A stretch of 64,000 bases of DNA. Source: Dactylonectria macrodidyma (Eukaryota > Ascomycota > Sordariomycetes > Hypocreales > Nectriaceae). Within the stretch, counting starts at the first letter, position 1. The number at the start of each line of letters is the position of its first letter. Made by a program: the position numbers and the translations under genes. Below are positions 45,315 through 56,305 of the stretch, one piece after another. The DNA is taken from NCBI GenBank assembly GCA_020744425.1, contig JAGMUV010000013.1, positions 744,001 through 808,000 on the forward strand, written 5' to 3'. Below the pieces are notes generated by a model. The model saw only the letters and a list, made by a program, of their open reading frames with translations, made no database searches and had not been told where the DNA came from.

Positions 45315-46934
45315 TCAAAACGGAATGACCCGTCTACCGATCTCACGAACTACTTCAACTGCCGTCCCTCTTGTCCTTGCTACTGCGTCCTGGTTCTCCT
45401 CTGCTCTCCGAAGCATGTATAAAAGGCATTCCTCAAAGGAGCCCCAGATGGTGTACTTGTACACCCCGATCGGTGGTAACGATTCGCTTGAACCAGAACT
45501 CTTCTCATACTCGGAAACCTTGCTCTCCTTGCCCTCTGAGACAAGTCCCAAGGATACCTCGTCCGCCATACCCATCAATTGAGCAAACGACAAGCTCTGA
45601 ACGGTCCCCCCGTTTGGACTTTTCATAGTGGGTAAAGTGTGGCCACTAACTTTCCAGCGCGACAATGCCTTATCGACACTGGCTTGGTTATGTGTAGCAA
45701 GCATGATTTCAGCATTCCAAGGCTTCGAGCCAGATACTTTGAGGGCTGCTGCACCATCAGTGTCATAACTGCCTTCTTCCAGTGTGCCTCCTAATAAGAA
45801 TTTTACCGCATCGTCGTACCCGTTATCGGTGTCTTCTTTGGAATCATGCAGCGCCGAAACGTTGGGCTCGACATGAAGATACGCGCCTCGGACAAGTTTA
45901 AGCCCGATCGTGAACCCTTGGTCCTTGGATACTTTCAGGTGCTTGATCATTTTGTTGACGCCGGATTTTAGATACCTTAAAACCTGGTTAGTTTATAGTC
46001 ATGGAGTGTGTGGGTGTTCGCATACATCTGGTAAGTGTTGTAAATGACGGCTTTTCCACCGGTATTGAATTTCGACATGGCAGCCTAGAAAGGAACACGG
46101 TTAGAGCCAGCTTCTCGTCTTTCACATGGAATCACCTACCAAGGCCAAGTGATCGATGGCGGGTTGATGACTGGATGACTCAGCGTCGATCAATACTTTG
46201 ACTCCTTTGCGTGAAGCCGCAGTGAATATCTCATCCAGAGCATCTCTGAAAACCTCCAAGCGTCCAAGGCTGACCTTGTGATCCACTGAAGTCAAACTTC
46301 GTTGCGAAGAGTGATCCATCTCGGCCACCGCGGCCTGCCCAGCACCCGTTAACCGTAGCGCAAGGTAGTCCTTGTCCGTCAGGCAGTCTATTGTCTCCAA
46401 GTTCATCGACACCCACTCCTGCAAGCTAGGATCCGACTTCGTCAAGCCTGCGGGTCGCTCTGCGCCTCCAAACTTTGACTCACGCGCAAACGCCAGCACG
46501 ATGCCGTCGAGGCCCATGGCGCGCAGGGCCGTGATGTTAGTCTCAATGCTGCGCTTCTCGGAGCCGATGCAGAACGTCTTGTAAAAGGTTTGGTGGACAG
46601 GCCATCGTAAGATCGGCGATGATGAGATATAGCCGCTGCATTTCTTCGTGGTGCGGATAATGGCGGACAGGAGGCTTTGTGGTAAGGCAGCGACGGATAG
46701 GACGGTGAGTGACCGGAGAAGGATTGAGAGCGGGACGCCTTGGAGGACTCGCTTTGGTGTTTGGCGAGGGACTGAAGCTTCCAACTGGGAGGAGTTTGAC
46801 GAGAACCTCTTCCATGTGTTCTGTGGAGATGGTCGAGAATATCCGCCTCTTGACAAGAACAACACGGAAGATGACTTGGACAAGGTAAGTCCAGTAGCCC
46901 CTCGGTGCCGCTGAACGATTAACCCAAGATGCAT
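45315..46934 (-). CDS. Proline dehydrogenase (proline oxidase), mitochondrial
   Basis: This enzyme oxidises L-proline to delta-1-pyrroline-5-carboxylate, passing electrons to FAD and the respiratory chain. Three exons (46934-46140, 46084-46026, 45975-45315) give 504 residues. The N-terminus (MHLGLIVQRHRGATGLTL and a following Arg/Ser-rich stretch, WKRFSSNSSQ) looks like a mitochondrial presequence. Family marks are GVKVLIDAESSSHQPAIDHL, NTYQMYLKSGVNKM, IGLKLVRGAYL and YMLRRAEENQDAV, the last being the C-terminal proline-binding Arg-Arg/Glu-Asn motif. Both introns have canonical ends, the second with an ACTAACC branch. It is the orthologue of yeast PUT1 and Aspergillus prnD. It is divergent from the next enzyme of the pathway, with 609 bases between them. 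Confidence 0.95.
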
Positions 46935-47543
46935 GGTTATTCGTGGACACAATAGCTACCGTGTGATATTGAGAGAGATCAAACTTCAGTCTTCTCCCAT
47001 AGAATTTATCCCTTCCAACTAGACGGCATGTCATGTGCCGCCACACCACACCAGCTCGTCTCACACCAGACCATCTCTGTCCTTCCGGCGTTCGGACCTT
47101 CGGCGACTTCGGCTTCTAAGGCTTCCATCGGCTATCTTTACTTCACTATCAACAACCCAGCGTCACGCGGCCATCTTGACGCATCAAGGAGGAAAGATGC
47201 GGCATGCAGCGGGCTCGATTCAGGCTGGTTGAATTTGCAGCCCCAGATACCTAGATAAGTCCTGAGTGCGGGGGAAGTATCATGGCGCTCTAGTTTGGAA
47301 TTCGTCCATCGTAGCGTGCTTTAGCGCTGTCATTGGGTTTCGATCGAGTCGTTCCCATGATAGAGTCTCGAAACGGAGGTTAGCGTAGCCGCCGACCCCA
47401 CTCGGCCCGAGAGTGCAAGTTACCCCATCATGAGAGCTCCATGTTCCAGCATTCTAAACATGTCTTGTCATTTTTGCTCAAGCCATTTTTCTTCGTGAAA
47501 TCTATTCTTTACACTAGAGGCTTCAATTCAACCAGCAGTAATT
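46935..47543. promoter_or_regulatory. Bidirectional promoter of the proline catabolic genes
   Basis: These 609 bases are shared by the proline dehydrogenase and P5C dehydrogenase genes. They contain the inverted repeat CGGCA-N7-TGCCG at 47024-47040 (a CGG-N11-CCG half-site pair). They also hold a C/T-rich stretch after 47040 and purine-rich DNA after 47190. There is no clear TATA box. Co-expression in response to proline is expected from the pathway. Confidence 0.6.
47024..47040. promoter_or_regulatory. CGG-N11-CCG inverted repeat
   Basis: CGGCATGTCATGTGCCG is a near-perfect palindrome with terminal CGG/CCG triplets, the form bound by Zn2Cys6 dimers. Yeast Put3 binds CGG-N10-CCG, one base shorter. 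It lies 89 bases upstream of the proline dehydrogenase start. Confidence 0.5.
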
Positions 47544-49395
47544 ATGCGATCCGCCAACATGAAACTGCCGCGCCGCTTCGCCCGAGTAAACGCTCGGTTT
47601 GGAGCAGGCCAGACCTCCAGAGCCATCGCCACTGCAGGCGTATACAGAGCACCGGGGCCTTTCAATGAGGCAAATGTGAGCATTCAGCTCTTTAACTGCA
47701 CGTTTCTCTGATCCAAGGATTTGCTTCTGATGGTCAACTTTCCTCCACAGCGTCACTTTGCCAGAGCATCCCCCGAAAGAGAGCATCTCCTCTCGGCACT
47801 CCAACAACTACGAACACAACTCCCCGTAACCGTGCCAAACGTCATCTCAGGCAAATCTCGAACGACAAGCGATACCCTCGAAACCCATATGCCCTCGGAG
47901 CAAGCGCAAGTCTTTGCCCAATACTCTGCCACCTCGCCACGCGAAGTCACCGAGGCCATCGACGCGGCGTTGGCCGCCAAGCAAGAATGGCAAGACATGT
48001 CCTTCTCGAACCGCGCGGCCATCTTTCTCCGGGCCGCGGATCTCGTCACGGGCAAGTACCGCGACGAGCTGCTGGCGGCGACGATGCTAGGTCAGGGCAA
48101 GAATGCCTGGCAGGCTGAGATTGACGCTGCGGCTGAGCTGGCCGACTTCTACCGCTTCAATGTCTCGTTCGCGCAGCAGATATATGAGACGCAGCCTACT
48201 CTGACTGCTCCCGGACAGGCTGGGTGAGTTTCCCTTTTCCCGTACCAAGGACATGTCAGCTAACAGGTTATCCAGTCGCACTGATTGGAGACCGTTGGAA
48301 GGCTTCGTCTACGCCGTCTCGCCCTTCAACTTCACAGCCATAGGCGGCAATCTCGTCTCGGCGCCGGCCATAATGGGAAATGTCGTAATTTGGAAACCCT
48401 CTCCTCACTCGGCGTATGCCAGCTATTTGGTCTACAAGATCCTCCTAGAAGCTGGACTGCCGCCCAATGTCATCCAGTTCGTCAACGGAGACGCCGAGCA
48501 AATCACCAACACCGTCTTCAAAGACCCCCGCTTCTCGGCACTGCACTTTACCGGCTCTTCTAACGTCTTCCGCTCCCTGTATCGCAAGGCGGCTGATGGG
48601 GTCGCTGACAATGTGTACCGGGACTATCCTCGACTCGTCGGAGAGACATCTGGCAAGAACTTCCATCTCGTCCACTCGTCAGCAGACATCAGCAGCGCCG
48701 TCAAGCACACTATCCGCGCTGCTTTTGAATACGCCGGCCAGAAGTGCTCCGCCTGCTCCAGGCTCTATCTCCCAGCCAGCCAGGCGGATCGCTTCCTGGA
48801 CGAGCTCAAGACGGAGCTCGACGGCGTCAAGGTCGGTGCACCTGAAGAGTTTGAGAATTTTTACGGACCCGTCATACATCGGGGCTCGTTCGACAAGGTC
48901 ACCAAGGTGATTGACAGAGCCAATGCCGACAAGGGCCTCGAAAGGGTCTATGGAGGGTCATACGACGGCAGCAACGGGCTCTTCATCCAGCCAACCGTGT
49001 ATCTCGCCAAGTCTCTCGACCACCAGCTCTTCGGGGAGGAGCTGTTCGGCCCTGTGCTGGCAGTGCACGTGTACGAAGACGCAGACTTCGACCAGCTCCT
49101 AGGCAAGATTGACCAGCAGGGCGGCGGGTTCGCTCTCACAGGCGCCATCTTCGCGAGCGACAGAAAGGTTGTCCAGCAAGCCGAGGACAAGCTGCGGTAT
49201 TCTGCAGGCAACTTTTACGTCAACTGCAAGACGACCGGTGCCGTAATTGGGCAGCAGTCGTTTGGTGGTGGCAGAAGTAGCGGAACAAACGATAAAGCCG
49301 GAAGCGCAAACCTCCTCATGAGGTTCACCTCACCGAGAACGCTGAAGGAGGAGTTCGGGCCATTGGAGAGCGTGCTGTATCCTAGCAATCTCTAG
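47544..49395 (+). CDS. Delta-1-pyrroline-5-carboxylate dehydrogenase, mitochondrial
   Basis: This NAD-dependent aldehyde dehydrogenase converts P5C/glutamate semialdehyde to glutamate. Three exons (47544-47675, 47751-48223, 48276-49395) give 574 residues. A basic, Arg-rich presequence (MRSANMKLPRRFARVNARFG) suits mitochondria. Family marks are RASPEREHLLSALQQL, SPFNFTAIGGNLVSAPA, VGETSGKNFHLVHSSADI, and the catalytic Cys loop FEYAGQKCSACSRLYLP. GQQSFGGGRSSGTNDKAG lies near the end and corresponds to the P5CDH-specific substrate loop. Intron donors are GTGAGC and GTGAGT. Orthologous to yeast PUT2 and Aspergillus prnC. The gene is head-to-head with proline dehydrogenase; an FAD oxidase lies 552 bases downstream on the same strand. 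Confidence 0.97.
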
Positions 49396-49947
49396 ATAGG
49401 AAATTATAACTAAAAAGTAGAATGAGACACTGTGATAAGAATGCAACCGGCCACGGCTGTCTGTTTCAAGTGAATCAAATCCTCTCCACCCAATGGACTA
49501 TTTCAACCACAATCAGAATGCATGTATTCCCATTGTGCCGATGCATCCCGCTGCCCAATGCCGATGCCCCCAGCTATTCGCATGTCCAAGACCAAATGCC
49601 GATGCATGATAAGACCATATTACGGAAACAGCTGACCAAACCACATTGTCCACATTAGGCAATTATATGCCATTGAATACCGAAGCCCAGACATCAGCAT
49701 CTTGGCCTGCATTGATTAGCCCGCGACTAGCTTTGACGCATCGCTTACGCTAACCATCGATTTCCAGGGCCTCCGTTCCTCGAAATCCGCTCTTCCCCAC
49801 GATCGACCCGCTGATATCTCCACACAGCCAAACTTCGAGACGAGTGCAGGTAGCCGAGAAGCGGCGACCAGTACATAAGAGCATCCTCAGAAGTGAGGCA
49901 CCTTCTCCACCACATCAATTCCCTCCTCAAAACACCCCATCTACACC
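49396..49947. other. Intergenic between P5CDH and FAD oxidase
   Basis: These 552 bases contain a duplicated motif (gccgatgc occurs several times between 49530 and 49605). No gene is seen. The last 100 bases should carry the oxidase promoter. Confidence 0.5.
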
Positions 49948-51313
49948 ATGGACAAATCTGCCCCCATTGCAATTCTCGGCGGCGGCGCCTTCGGGCTATC
50001 GACGGCCCTGCACTTTGTCGAGGCGGGATACACCAACATTACAGTCTTTGAGCGCGACGAGAGGATACCCTCTCGGTACTCTGCGGCCGCCGACCTCAAC
50101 AAGATCGTCCGGGCCGAGTACGAGGACAGCTTCTATACAGACTTGGTTCTAGTACGTTTTGTATTCACTTCTTCAGTGGAGGTTATGTGTTTCTAACCAG
50201 CATGGTTTACAGGAAGCCTTGGAAGGCTGGAAAACACCTCTGTTTGGCCCATACTATCATCAAACCGGCTACATCGTCGCTACATCCGGCCAGGCGCCCC
50301 AAAAGGCCGTCAACAGTCTTGAAAAGGCCCTGGCATCCGTCTCAAAACACCCATCGTTGAAATCCGGCATACAGCCCTTGAACAAAGCCAAAGACTTCAG
50401 GGACTATGCATGGCAGTTTTCCGGTCCCCTAAGCGGCTTCAAGGGCTACTTCAACCGGGTAGCCGGATACGCCCATTCCGGAAACACCTTGCGAGCGGTG
50501 CACTTGTACTGTGCCTCTCGGGGCGTCCGCTTCCTGCTCGGCGAGAAGTCGGGCAACGTCGTTTCCCTCCGCTACGCCCCATCCGGGCGCTGCAGCGGCA
50601 TCACAACGGCTGATGGAGTCGAGCACTCTGCCTCGATGACGATATGTGCTCTTGGAGCCTTTGGGGCCTCCCTCATCCCATCTCTGGGCAAGTTCGCCGT
50701 CGCCCGGTGCTGGTCCGTCGCCCACGTGCAGCTCACCGAGGAGGAATGCGACCTATTGCGCGGCATACCCGTGACAAACGTCCGAGACCTGGGCTTCTTT
50801 TTCGAGCCGGATCCAGCCACGCGTTTGTTCAAGCTGTGCCCCCTCGGGGCTGGTTACACCAATACTCTTAGCGGGACCTCACTCCCGCCGACCAACCCCA
50901 CGGACGGTCCTCTGAACGACTTCATCCCGCTAGAAGACGAGCAGAAGTTGCGACAGCTACTCCGCGAGACGCTTCCTTGGATGGCGGATCGCCCGTTTGT
51001 CGATCGAAAGCTGTGTTGGTTTTCTGACACGGCCGACTCGGAATACTGCATCGATTTCGTGCCCGGCTCTCAGAAGAGCCTCGTTGTCTTGTCGGGCGAC
51101 TCGGGGCACGGCTTCAAAATGATGCCCACGTTCGGAAAATGGGTTCTAGACTTGGTCAACAACGGAAAACAGGAGCTGCAGCGGTGGCAGTGGAAGAGTC
51201 CCGAGGGCCATGGCTCTAACTGGGGTGATGCAGTGAGCTGGAGAGTTGGCACGGCCAAAGAGTTATCAGAGCTTGAAGCGGAGAGCAACAAACTCTTGAA
51301 GGCTCGGCTGTAG
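49948..51313 (+). CDS. FAD-dependent amine/amino-acid oxidase (sarcosine/fructosyl-amino-acid oxidase family)
   Basis: Two exons (49948-50151, 50213-51313; donor GTACGT) give 434 residues. The dinucleotide fold is AILGGGAFGLSTALHFVEAG. The family stretch RYSAAADLNKIVRAEYEDSF follows, as in fungal DAO-fold oxidases. Near the C-terminus KLCWFSDTADSEYCIDFVPG holds the Cys used for covalent FAD in this family, and VLSGDSGHGFKMMPTFGKWV closes the FAD site. Related enzymes oxidise sarcosine, fructosyl amino acids, saccharopine or pipecolate with H2O2 release; the substrate cannot be read from sequence. The C-terminal tripeptide ARL resembles a peroxisomal PTS1 signal (SKL-like), which suits an H2O2 producer. 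Its place beside the proline genes suggests a cyclic or N-substituted amino-acid substrate; that is inference. Confidence 0.9.
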
Positions 51314-51358
51314 ATAAATGCTAAGATTTTCATTTGCAACGAGCTACAGAATTTCTTT

Positions 51359-53026
51359 TCATGATAGAGCAAGCTTCCACCCGAATTTATGAATAATTTC
51401 CTGCCAATCCTGCTGCTTGCATGATGCAGGCGTTGCCGTGAGGTCTCGAGTGTGCCAGACAGTCCGTACAGCCTTCCACACCGCAGAGATGTTACTTATG
51501 GGCCATTTGCTGTCGAGAATCGAGAACAGATCAAGCACTGTTTTGCGCTGTTCATCTGTGAAACAAGTGCATCCGGCGATGAAGAGCGGCCACATGGGAA
51601 ACGACCGTCGCGACTCCCTCTCGACAATAATATCAGAGAGACATGCCAGGAGCTTTTGATGAGGTTCCACGATGGATGGTTGGGTTATGGAGGCATCGTG
51701 GCATGTCAGTCGAAGATAAATCTGAGCGGCCACCCGGAATGACTCGGCGCTTTTGAGCAGATAGTCATCGTCTATGCCGACAATTTTTGGCGATAGTTGC
51801 ATGATCCGATGTTCCAGGTGTTCACACTCCATGTGTCTGCGATCAACTGACACGTCCTCTTCGTTCAGTGGATTGATGGTCAAGGATAATGCTGATATTT
51901 GGTTGATGATGTCAACCAATTCCATGGAACAACCAATGTGCTCATCCACCAAGCTTTCTGAGCCATGAATGAGGGGTAATGCATATTCTGCCTCAGCGAT
52001 GCGGTTCATGGCATGGTCGTAGGGCAGATCCTCTAGCCCAGAGCTCGTCGCTTGAGCATATTTCTTTGGTTGCGTTGTTTCCATCAGGATGTACCGGAAG
52101 CGGAAATACTGCAGGACAAATTTCGCAACCGACGGATCAATCGACGTGGAAAAATTATCGAGAAGGGCGAGAGCGCCTTGAAGGTGTCTGAGCCACGTCG
52201 GACGTGACCCTTCAGCGATCTCCAGCGAAGCCAACAACAAACAAGTCAGAAGGTTTTCCTCGGAATTCCCGGTGTCCGTCAAGGAAGACTGCAGCTCATG
52301 CAAGGCTTGTACCTTGTAGCGCGCTGAGAGTGCGCCATAGTCTCTTCCATCTCCAATGAAATTTTGACCCCATTCAGCAGCGCTCATCGCAAGCACGGTG
52401 AATAAGAGGGGGCCTTGATGAAACAGCACCCGAGGCATGACGGAGGTGCGAAATGAATTTCGATCAGTCTGCACGTAGACCCTGCTGCTGCTGATGACTT
52501 CGGCATCTAGAATAGTCAGAGACGGGTTGATGAACGGGCATGGGTGTCACTCACAGTATTGCATCAGGGCAGTCTCGACAGCCCAGAGGGGCTCTCGGCC
52601 CTCGCTGAAGGTGAACGGCGAAATGTTCAAAGAGAATGGATGGCTAAGTGCCAGCTGGACTTGGTTGTCCCTTTGCAGCTCGTCTCGAGGGACATGAGCA
52701 GAATCCGGATCCCTTTCCACCAGACTTGGGCCTTTCGATTCCGCGACATCCGCATATCTGGGGCTAAGGCTAGCCAACTCATGAGATGATAGATGAAGAA
52801 ATCCCAGATTCCTAGCCTGTTCTTCGACGGGGATGAAATAGTGATTTGGCGATGTCGCGACGATGAACTTTAGCGGATTTGACGAGGACCCCAAGGTCGG
52901 GTATACGCAATCAGACTTTAATCTGAGGCAGCTCATGCATACGGGCTTCGCCTCGTCACATCGGCGTTTCCGACGGCGACAAGTCAAGCAGCCTCTCCGA
53001 CTCCGGGAGCCGTTTGCCCTCGACAT
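51359..53026 (-). CDS. Zn2Cys6 transcription factor beside the proline genes
   Basis: Two exons (53026-52555, 52506-51359; donor GTGAGT, acceptor TCTAG) give 539 residues. The zinc cluster is at the N-terminus: RRGCLTCRRRKRRCDEAKPV followed by CMSCLRLKSDCVYP (C-X2-C-X6-C-X6-C-X2-C-X6-C). A linker and the fungal-specific regulatory domain follow (LLFTVLAMSAAEWGQNFIGD, ENLLTCLLLASLEIAEGSRP, TWLRHLQGALALLD, SFRVAAQIYLRLTCHD). The organisation is of the Pro1/UPC2-like class with a C-terminal hydrophobic domain rather than the Put3/Gal4 type. It ends 46 bases from the FAD oxidase stop (convergent). It is the best local candidate for binding the CGG palindrome between the proline genes, but this is inference and sequence similarity to PrnA was not evident. 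Confidence 0.92.
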
Positions 53027-54142
53027 GGTGCATGTTGAATTGGCCGAGTCGAAGCAGGCAAGCGATTGAAAGGTTGATGGGAAACAGGTGACGGTTTGAA
53101 AGGGTGATGTGGAAGCTTGGGATGATGGAAATAGGCGGGGGATTGGTCACTGACCGAGGGAGATAAGCCCGTGTGACTTGGGCCCCACGTGACTCCCCCA
53201 GGCTCAGTCAATCGCCAAATATTAGACGTTGCAGGTCGCATAGACAGCCTTCCTTTTATGGCGTCTCCATTACCCGTCTGAAGCAGGGCTTTTCATCCGC
53301 ATCAGTGAAAATTTTGTTGACTTTGCACGAGATGAACTGGCAACTCGTCGGCCATGCCAGCTAAGACGACGTGATCTAGATTGAGGACATTTTCGAGACT
53401 GGTCACAAAGCGAATGGAGCTGCGATTAGAGAACTCGGGCCGGTGGAATGATATTCCAAGTTGCTTTGCCACTAATACCCAGATTTCTCTCTTATATTGA
53501 CATCAGAACAGTAAAGTCTTTGGGTGGAAGACGAATCAGTGGTCAACTTAATATCCCATCAATATCATCCAGTGCTTCCCATTATGAAAATGCAAAATTA
53601 GGCATAATGGTAAAATCCAAGAGAAAAGGCCCCGTTTCTCACACGATGAGCGACCTAACTAAAATGCAAGAAAATTCTAAACAGGCATAGGAAAGCCAAT
53701 ATGTGTTAAACTAAGTTATCCGACACCCTAACAAACAAGAAATAAGCATCAAAAAGTGAGGCCTTCGAGAAAAAGAACCCGGAAGGTGAAATGCACCCAG
53801 ATATAGCCAAGAATGGTTCAAGGCACCGAACTATGGGGCAATGTGGCCAGCGTCGTCATCTCAGGATATGCGAGGATGGCTAGCTTTTCTGTCTCTTTTA
53901 ACCTCTAGACAGGATCAAACAGAACCCTGGTGAGCAACCCTCATGGCCAGGAGTTAGTATATAAGAATTGACCATTCGCCCAAGACCTCGATCATTATTT
54001 TCTACCTTCATCTAACCACAAACACTCAAAGACATCGAAGACTTTTTCACCTTCGCTAGCTCCTTACTCTACAACAATCATCAAACCATCATTGCCACAC
54101 CATCTCAATACTACTTTTACACCATCTCAACGTTATATCAAC
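53027..54142. other. Intergenic, promoter of the secreted repeat protein
   Basis: No gene is seen in these 1116 bases. The middle (about 53440-53760) is A/T-rich. A TATA box at 53958 and a long C/A-rich leader precede the secreted protein gene. Confidence 0.5.
53958..53965 (+). promoter_or_regulatory. TATA box of the secreted repeat protein gene
   Basis: TATATAAG lies 185 bases before the chosen start codon, followed by a C/A/T-rich leader (tctaccttcatctaaccaca), as in strongly expressed fungal genes. Confidence 0.55.
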
Positions 54143-55585
54143 ATGAAGACATCCACCATATTGGCAGCTGCTGTGGCTGCGACAACAGCAATGGCTCGTG
54201 CTATCCCCCAGACGCCAGAACAATTCCCTGCCAAGGGCTACTACCTGCCCGAACTTCCCCAGGAGGTTCCAACACCCGAGCACGAGTCAATGCAGAGTGA
54301 AGAAGTCGAGGAACCCAAGTCCGCCGTTGAACTATCGCTGAGCCGCGAGATGGCGGATGATTCAATCAATGACGACAATGTGACGAAGACGGATACGGCT
54401 CCTTCATCTGTCGTCTCGCATACCACCAGGGCGGTCTCGTCAGAGGATGCTGAGGAAGAAAACGATGAGGAAGATAGTGATGAAGATAGCGATGATGAAG
54501 ATGACGATGAGAAAGATGGCGCCAAGGGAGAAGACACCAAGGAAGAAAACGAGAAAACCAATTCTATGCAATGGACACGACTGGATGCTGCCAAGGCCGA
54601 TTTGACTACCAACAAATCGAAATCCAATTCAAACATGGCGAATTACGAGTCTTGGGTAGCTAAGGGGCTTCTCAACGACACTTACGATCCTAAAGTGACA
54701 CATTCATTCAACAAGACACTCACTGATCAAGGTCCCCAAAATGTCGATGAGACTGCCCAAAATACGGAGCCCCTTACTACGACAGCAATCAAGGACAAGA
54801 TCAAATTGCTCAGTGGGTCGGTTGGGGAGCGTGATGTCGACGAGGCTGCCCAGGATAGGGACGCAGCCGACGAGAAGCTCGAGTTCTTGGCGGCGCTGGG
54901 CGAATTTCTGACTGACAAGAAATCGGAGCCCCTTGCCATCGAGAAGAAGATCAAGTTGGACTGCGAGTTGATTTTGGCGCAGGATGTCAATGAGACGGCT
55001 GCCCAGGATACGGACTCAACCGATGAGAAGCTTCACTTTTTGGTTGCACTGGGTGAACTTCTGACCGATAAGAAATCGAATCCGCTTGCCAGCGATGAGA
55101 AGGTCAAGTTGGTCTGCAAGCCGTCTGTGGCGCAAGATGTCAATAAGCCCGACCAGGACACGGAATCCCTTACTAAGACGGCAGTCAAGGAGAGCATCAA
55201 GTTGCTCAGTGGATTGATTACGCCACAGCACGATAGGCCTGTCCAGGATGACGAACCTGCCAAGGATGATGAGCCCGCCCAGGATGCGAAACCCCATGTG
55301 GTCGAGGGGGAGTTCTACGCGTGGGCGACCAAGGCGCAGAAAGAAGCAGCCCGGAATGCGGAACCCAAATCAACAAAAGAGAAGAGGGAGTTGTCGGTTG
55401 TGACGCGGGACATCGATGAGACTGCTAAGGCCAAGAAGCCCTGGATTAACAAGACGATGATGGACGCGTATGTTATGGAGGCACAGGATGACGAGACGAC
55501 TAACGGGGAGAACGACAAGGAGGCCGACAAGGAGAAGATGTCCCTTGCAGCCAAAGTGAAGGCCGACGGATGGGTGATGCAGTAG
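54143..55585 (+). CDS. Secreted acidic repeat protein, unrecognised (candidate effector or wall protein)
   Basis: I recognise no family. The frame is open from 54092, but the ATG at 54143 begins a classical signal peptide (MKTSTILAAAVAATTAMARA), giving 480 residues. A very acidic Ser/Asp/Glu run follows (about residues 100-135, EEENDEEDSDEDSDDEDDDE). Then come internal repeats in the order short-long-long-short: 54740-54832, 54833-54982, 54983-55135 and 55136-55228. The long units share DEKL-F-ALGE-LTDKKS-PLA; the short ones share AIK/AVK-KLLSG. The rest is Lys/Glu/Asp/Ala-rich, with dibasic Kex2-like sites (KEKRELSV). N-glycosylation sequons occur (NDT, NKT, NET). No cysteine clusters or enzymatic motifs. 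It could be a processed extracellular or vacuolar protein; disordered character seems likely. Confidence 0.75.
   Translation: MKTSTILAAAVAATTAMARAIPQTPEQFPAKGYYLPELPQEVPTPEHESMQSEEVEEPKSAVELSLSREMADDSINDDNVTKTDTAPSSVVSHTTRAVSSEDAEEENDEEDSDEDSDDEDDDEKDGAKGEDTKEENEKTNSMQWTRLDAAKADLTTNKSKSNSNMANYESWVAKGLLNDTYDPKVTHSFNKTLTDQGPQNVDETAQNTEPLTTTAIKDKIKLLSGSVGERDVDEAAQDRDAADEKLEFLAALGEFLTDKKSEPLAIEKKIKLDCELILAQDVNETAAQDTDSTDEKLHFLVALGELLTDKKSNPLASDEKVKLVCKPSVAQDVNKPDQDTESLTKTAVKESIKLLSGLITPQHDRPVQDDEPAKDDEPAQDAKPHVVEGEFYAWATKAQKEAARNAEPKSTKEKRELSVVTRDIDETAKAKKPWINKTMMDAYVMEAQDDETTNGENDKEADKEKMSLAAKVKADGWVMQ
54740..55228 (+). repeat. Coding repeat array, short-long-long-short
   Basis: Four in-frame units lie within the secreted protein. 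Short units of 93 bases (54740-54832, 55136-55228) flank two long units of 150 and 153 bases (54833-54982, 54983-55135). Each unit opens with a version of (D/N)V(D/N)E-AQD. The copies are diverged but align without frame breaks. Confidence 0.7.
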
Positions 55586-56305
55586 CTGTAGACCCTTAGC
55601 TGATACTTTAAAGCTGTTTCTTCGTCTAACCTGCTACTCTATAAACCTTCATGCAAAACTCATTACATACTAATTGCAAACTTTTGTTCCCGACGGAATG
55701 TGTTAGTGAGCATCATGACAGACGTAGCTCGAGGTCGCCGTATAATGGCAAACCCATCATCACTTTAAAAAAAACGCAACTGATACGATATCTTAACCCA
55801 AATATATACTAACATATCTCACGACAAGATATCCACGCCTTGAAGCCTGCCGCAAACATGACGGGGATCGACAGGATTCCTACCCTAGAGCACCCCGAAA
55901 CACGGCCGCAGTGGAGCTGGGACGATCGCCGAGGAATCAGCACACGACGACCCCCCAGCCCGGGCGACGAGAAAATATTAGTAGGTGACCGCATAGAAGA
56001 AGTGAACGAGATATTTAACAATGAAATCACCCGACAGAAAGGAAAGTGACTCAATGACCATCTCCCTCAAGTTGGCCCAAAACAGAGAGTTGCCGAGTCT
56101 GCTCCGAATGGTCCGGAAGGGTTAGCCCGCAGTGGGGTCAAATCGGAGCGAATCCCCTCACCTGGGGGTGGGTGTCCGGCGAAGCTTCGAGTCATAGTTT
56201 GGGGAGAAAAGAGTCCCTCATACGAGCAGATCTACTCAATTCATTTCCCTCCTTCATCCATCATCATCACCTTTCAACCATTTACGTCAGCGCCCTTCTT
56301 CAACA
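55586..56305. other. Intergenic before the PurU-type gene
   Basis: These 720 bases hold the 3' untranslated region of the secreted protein and the promoter of the deformylase. A 69-codon frame at 55840-56049 is Arg/Asp-rich and without known relatives; I do not call it a gene. Confidence 0.45.

Noticed and set aside
55840..56049. 69-codon frame between the secreted protein and the deformylase
   Set aside because: Too short, Arg/Asp-rich, no relatives recognised and no supporting signals.
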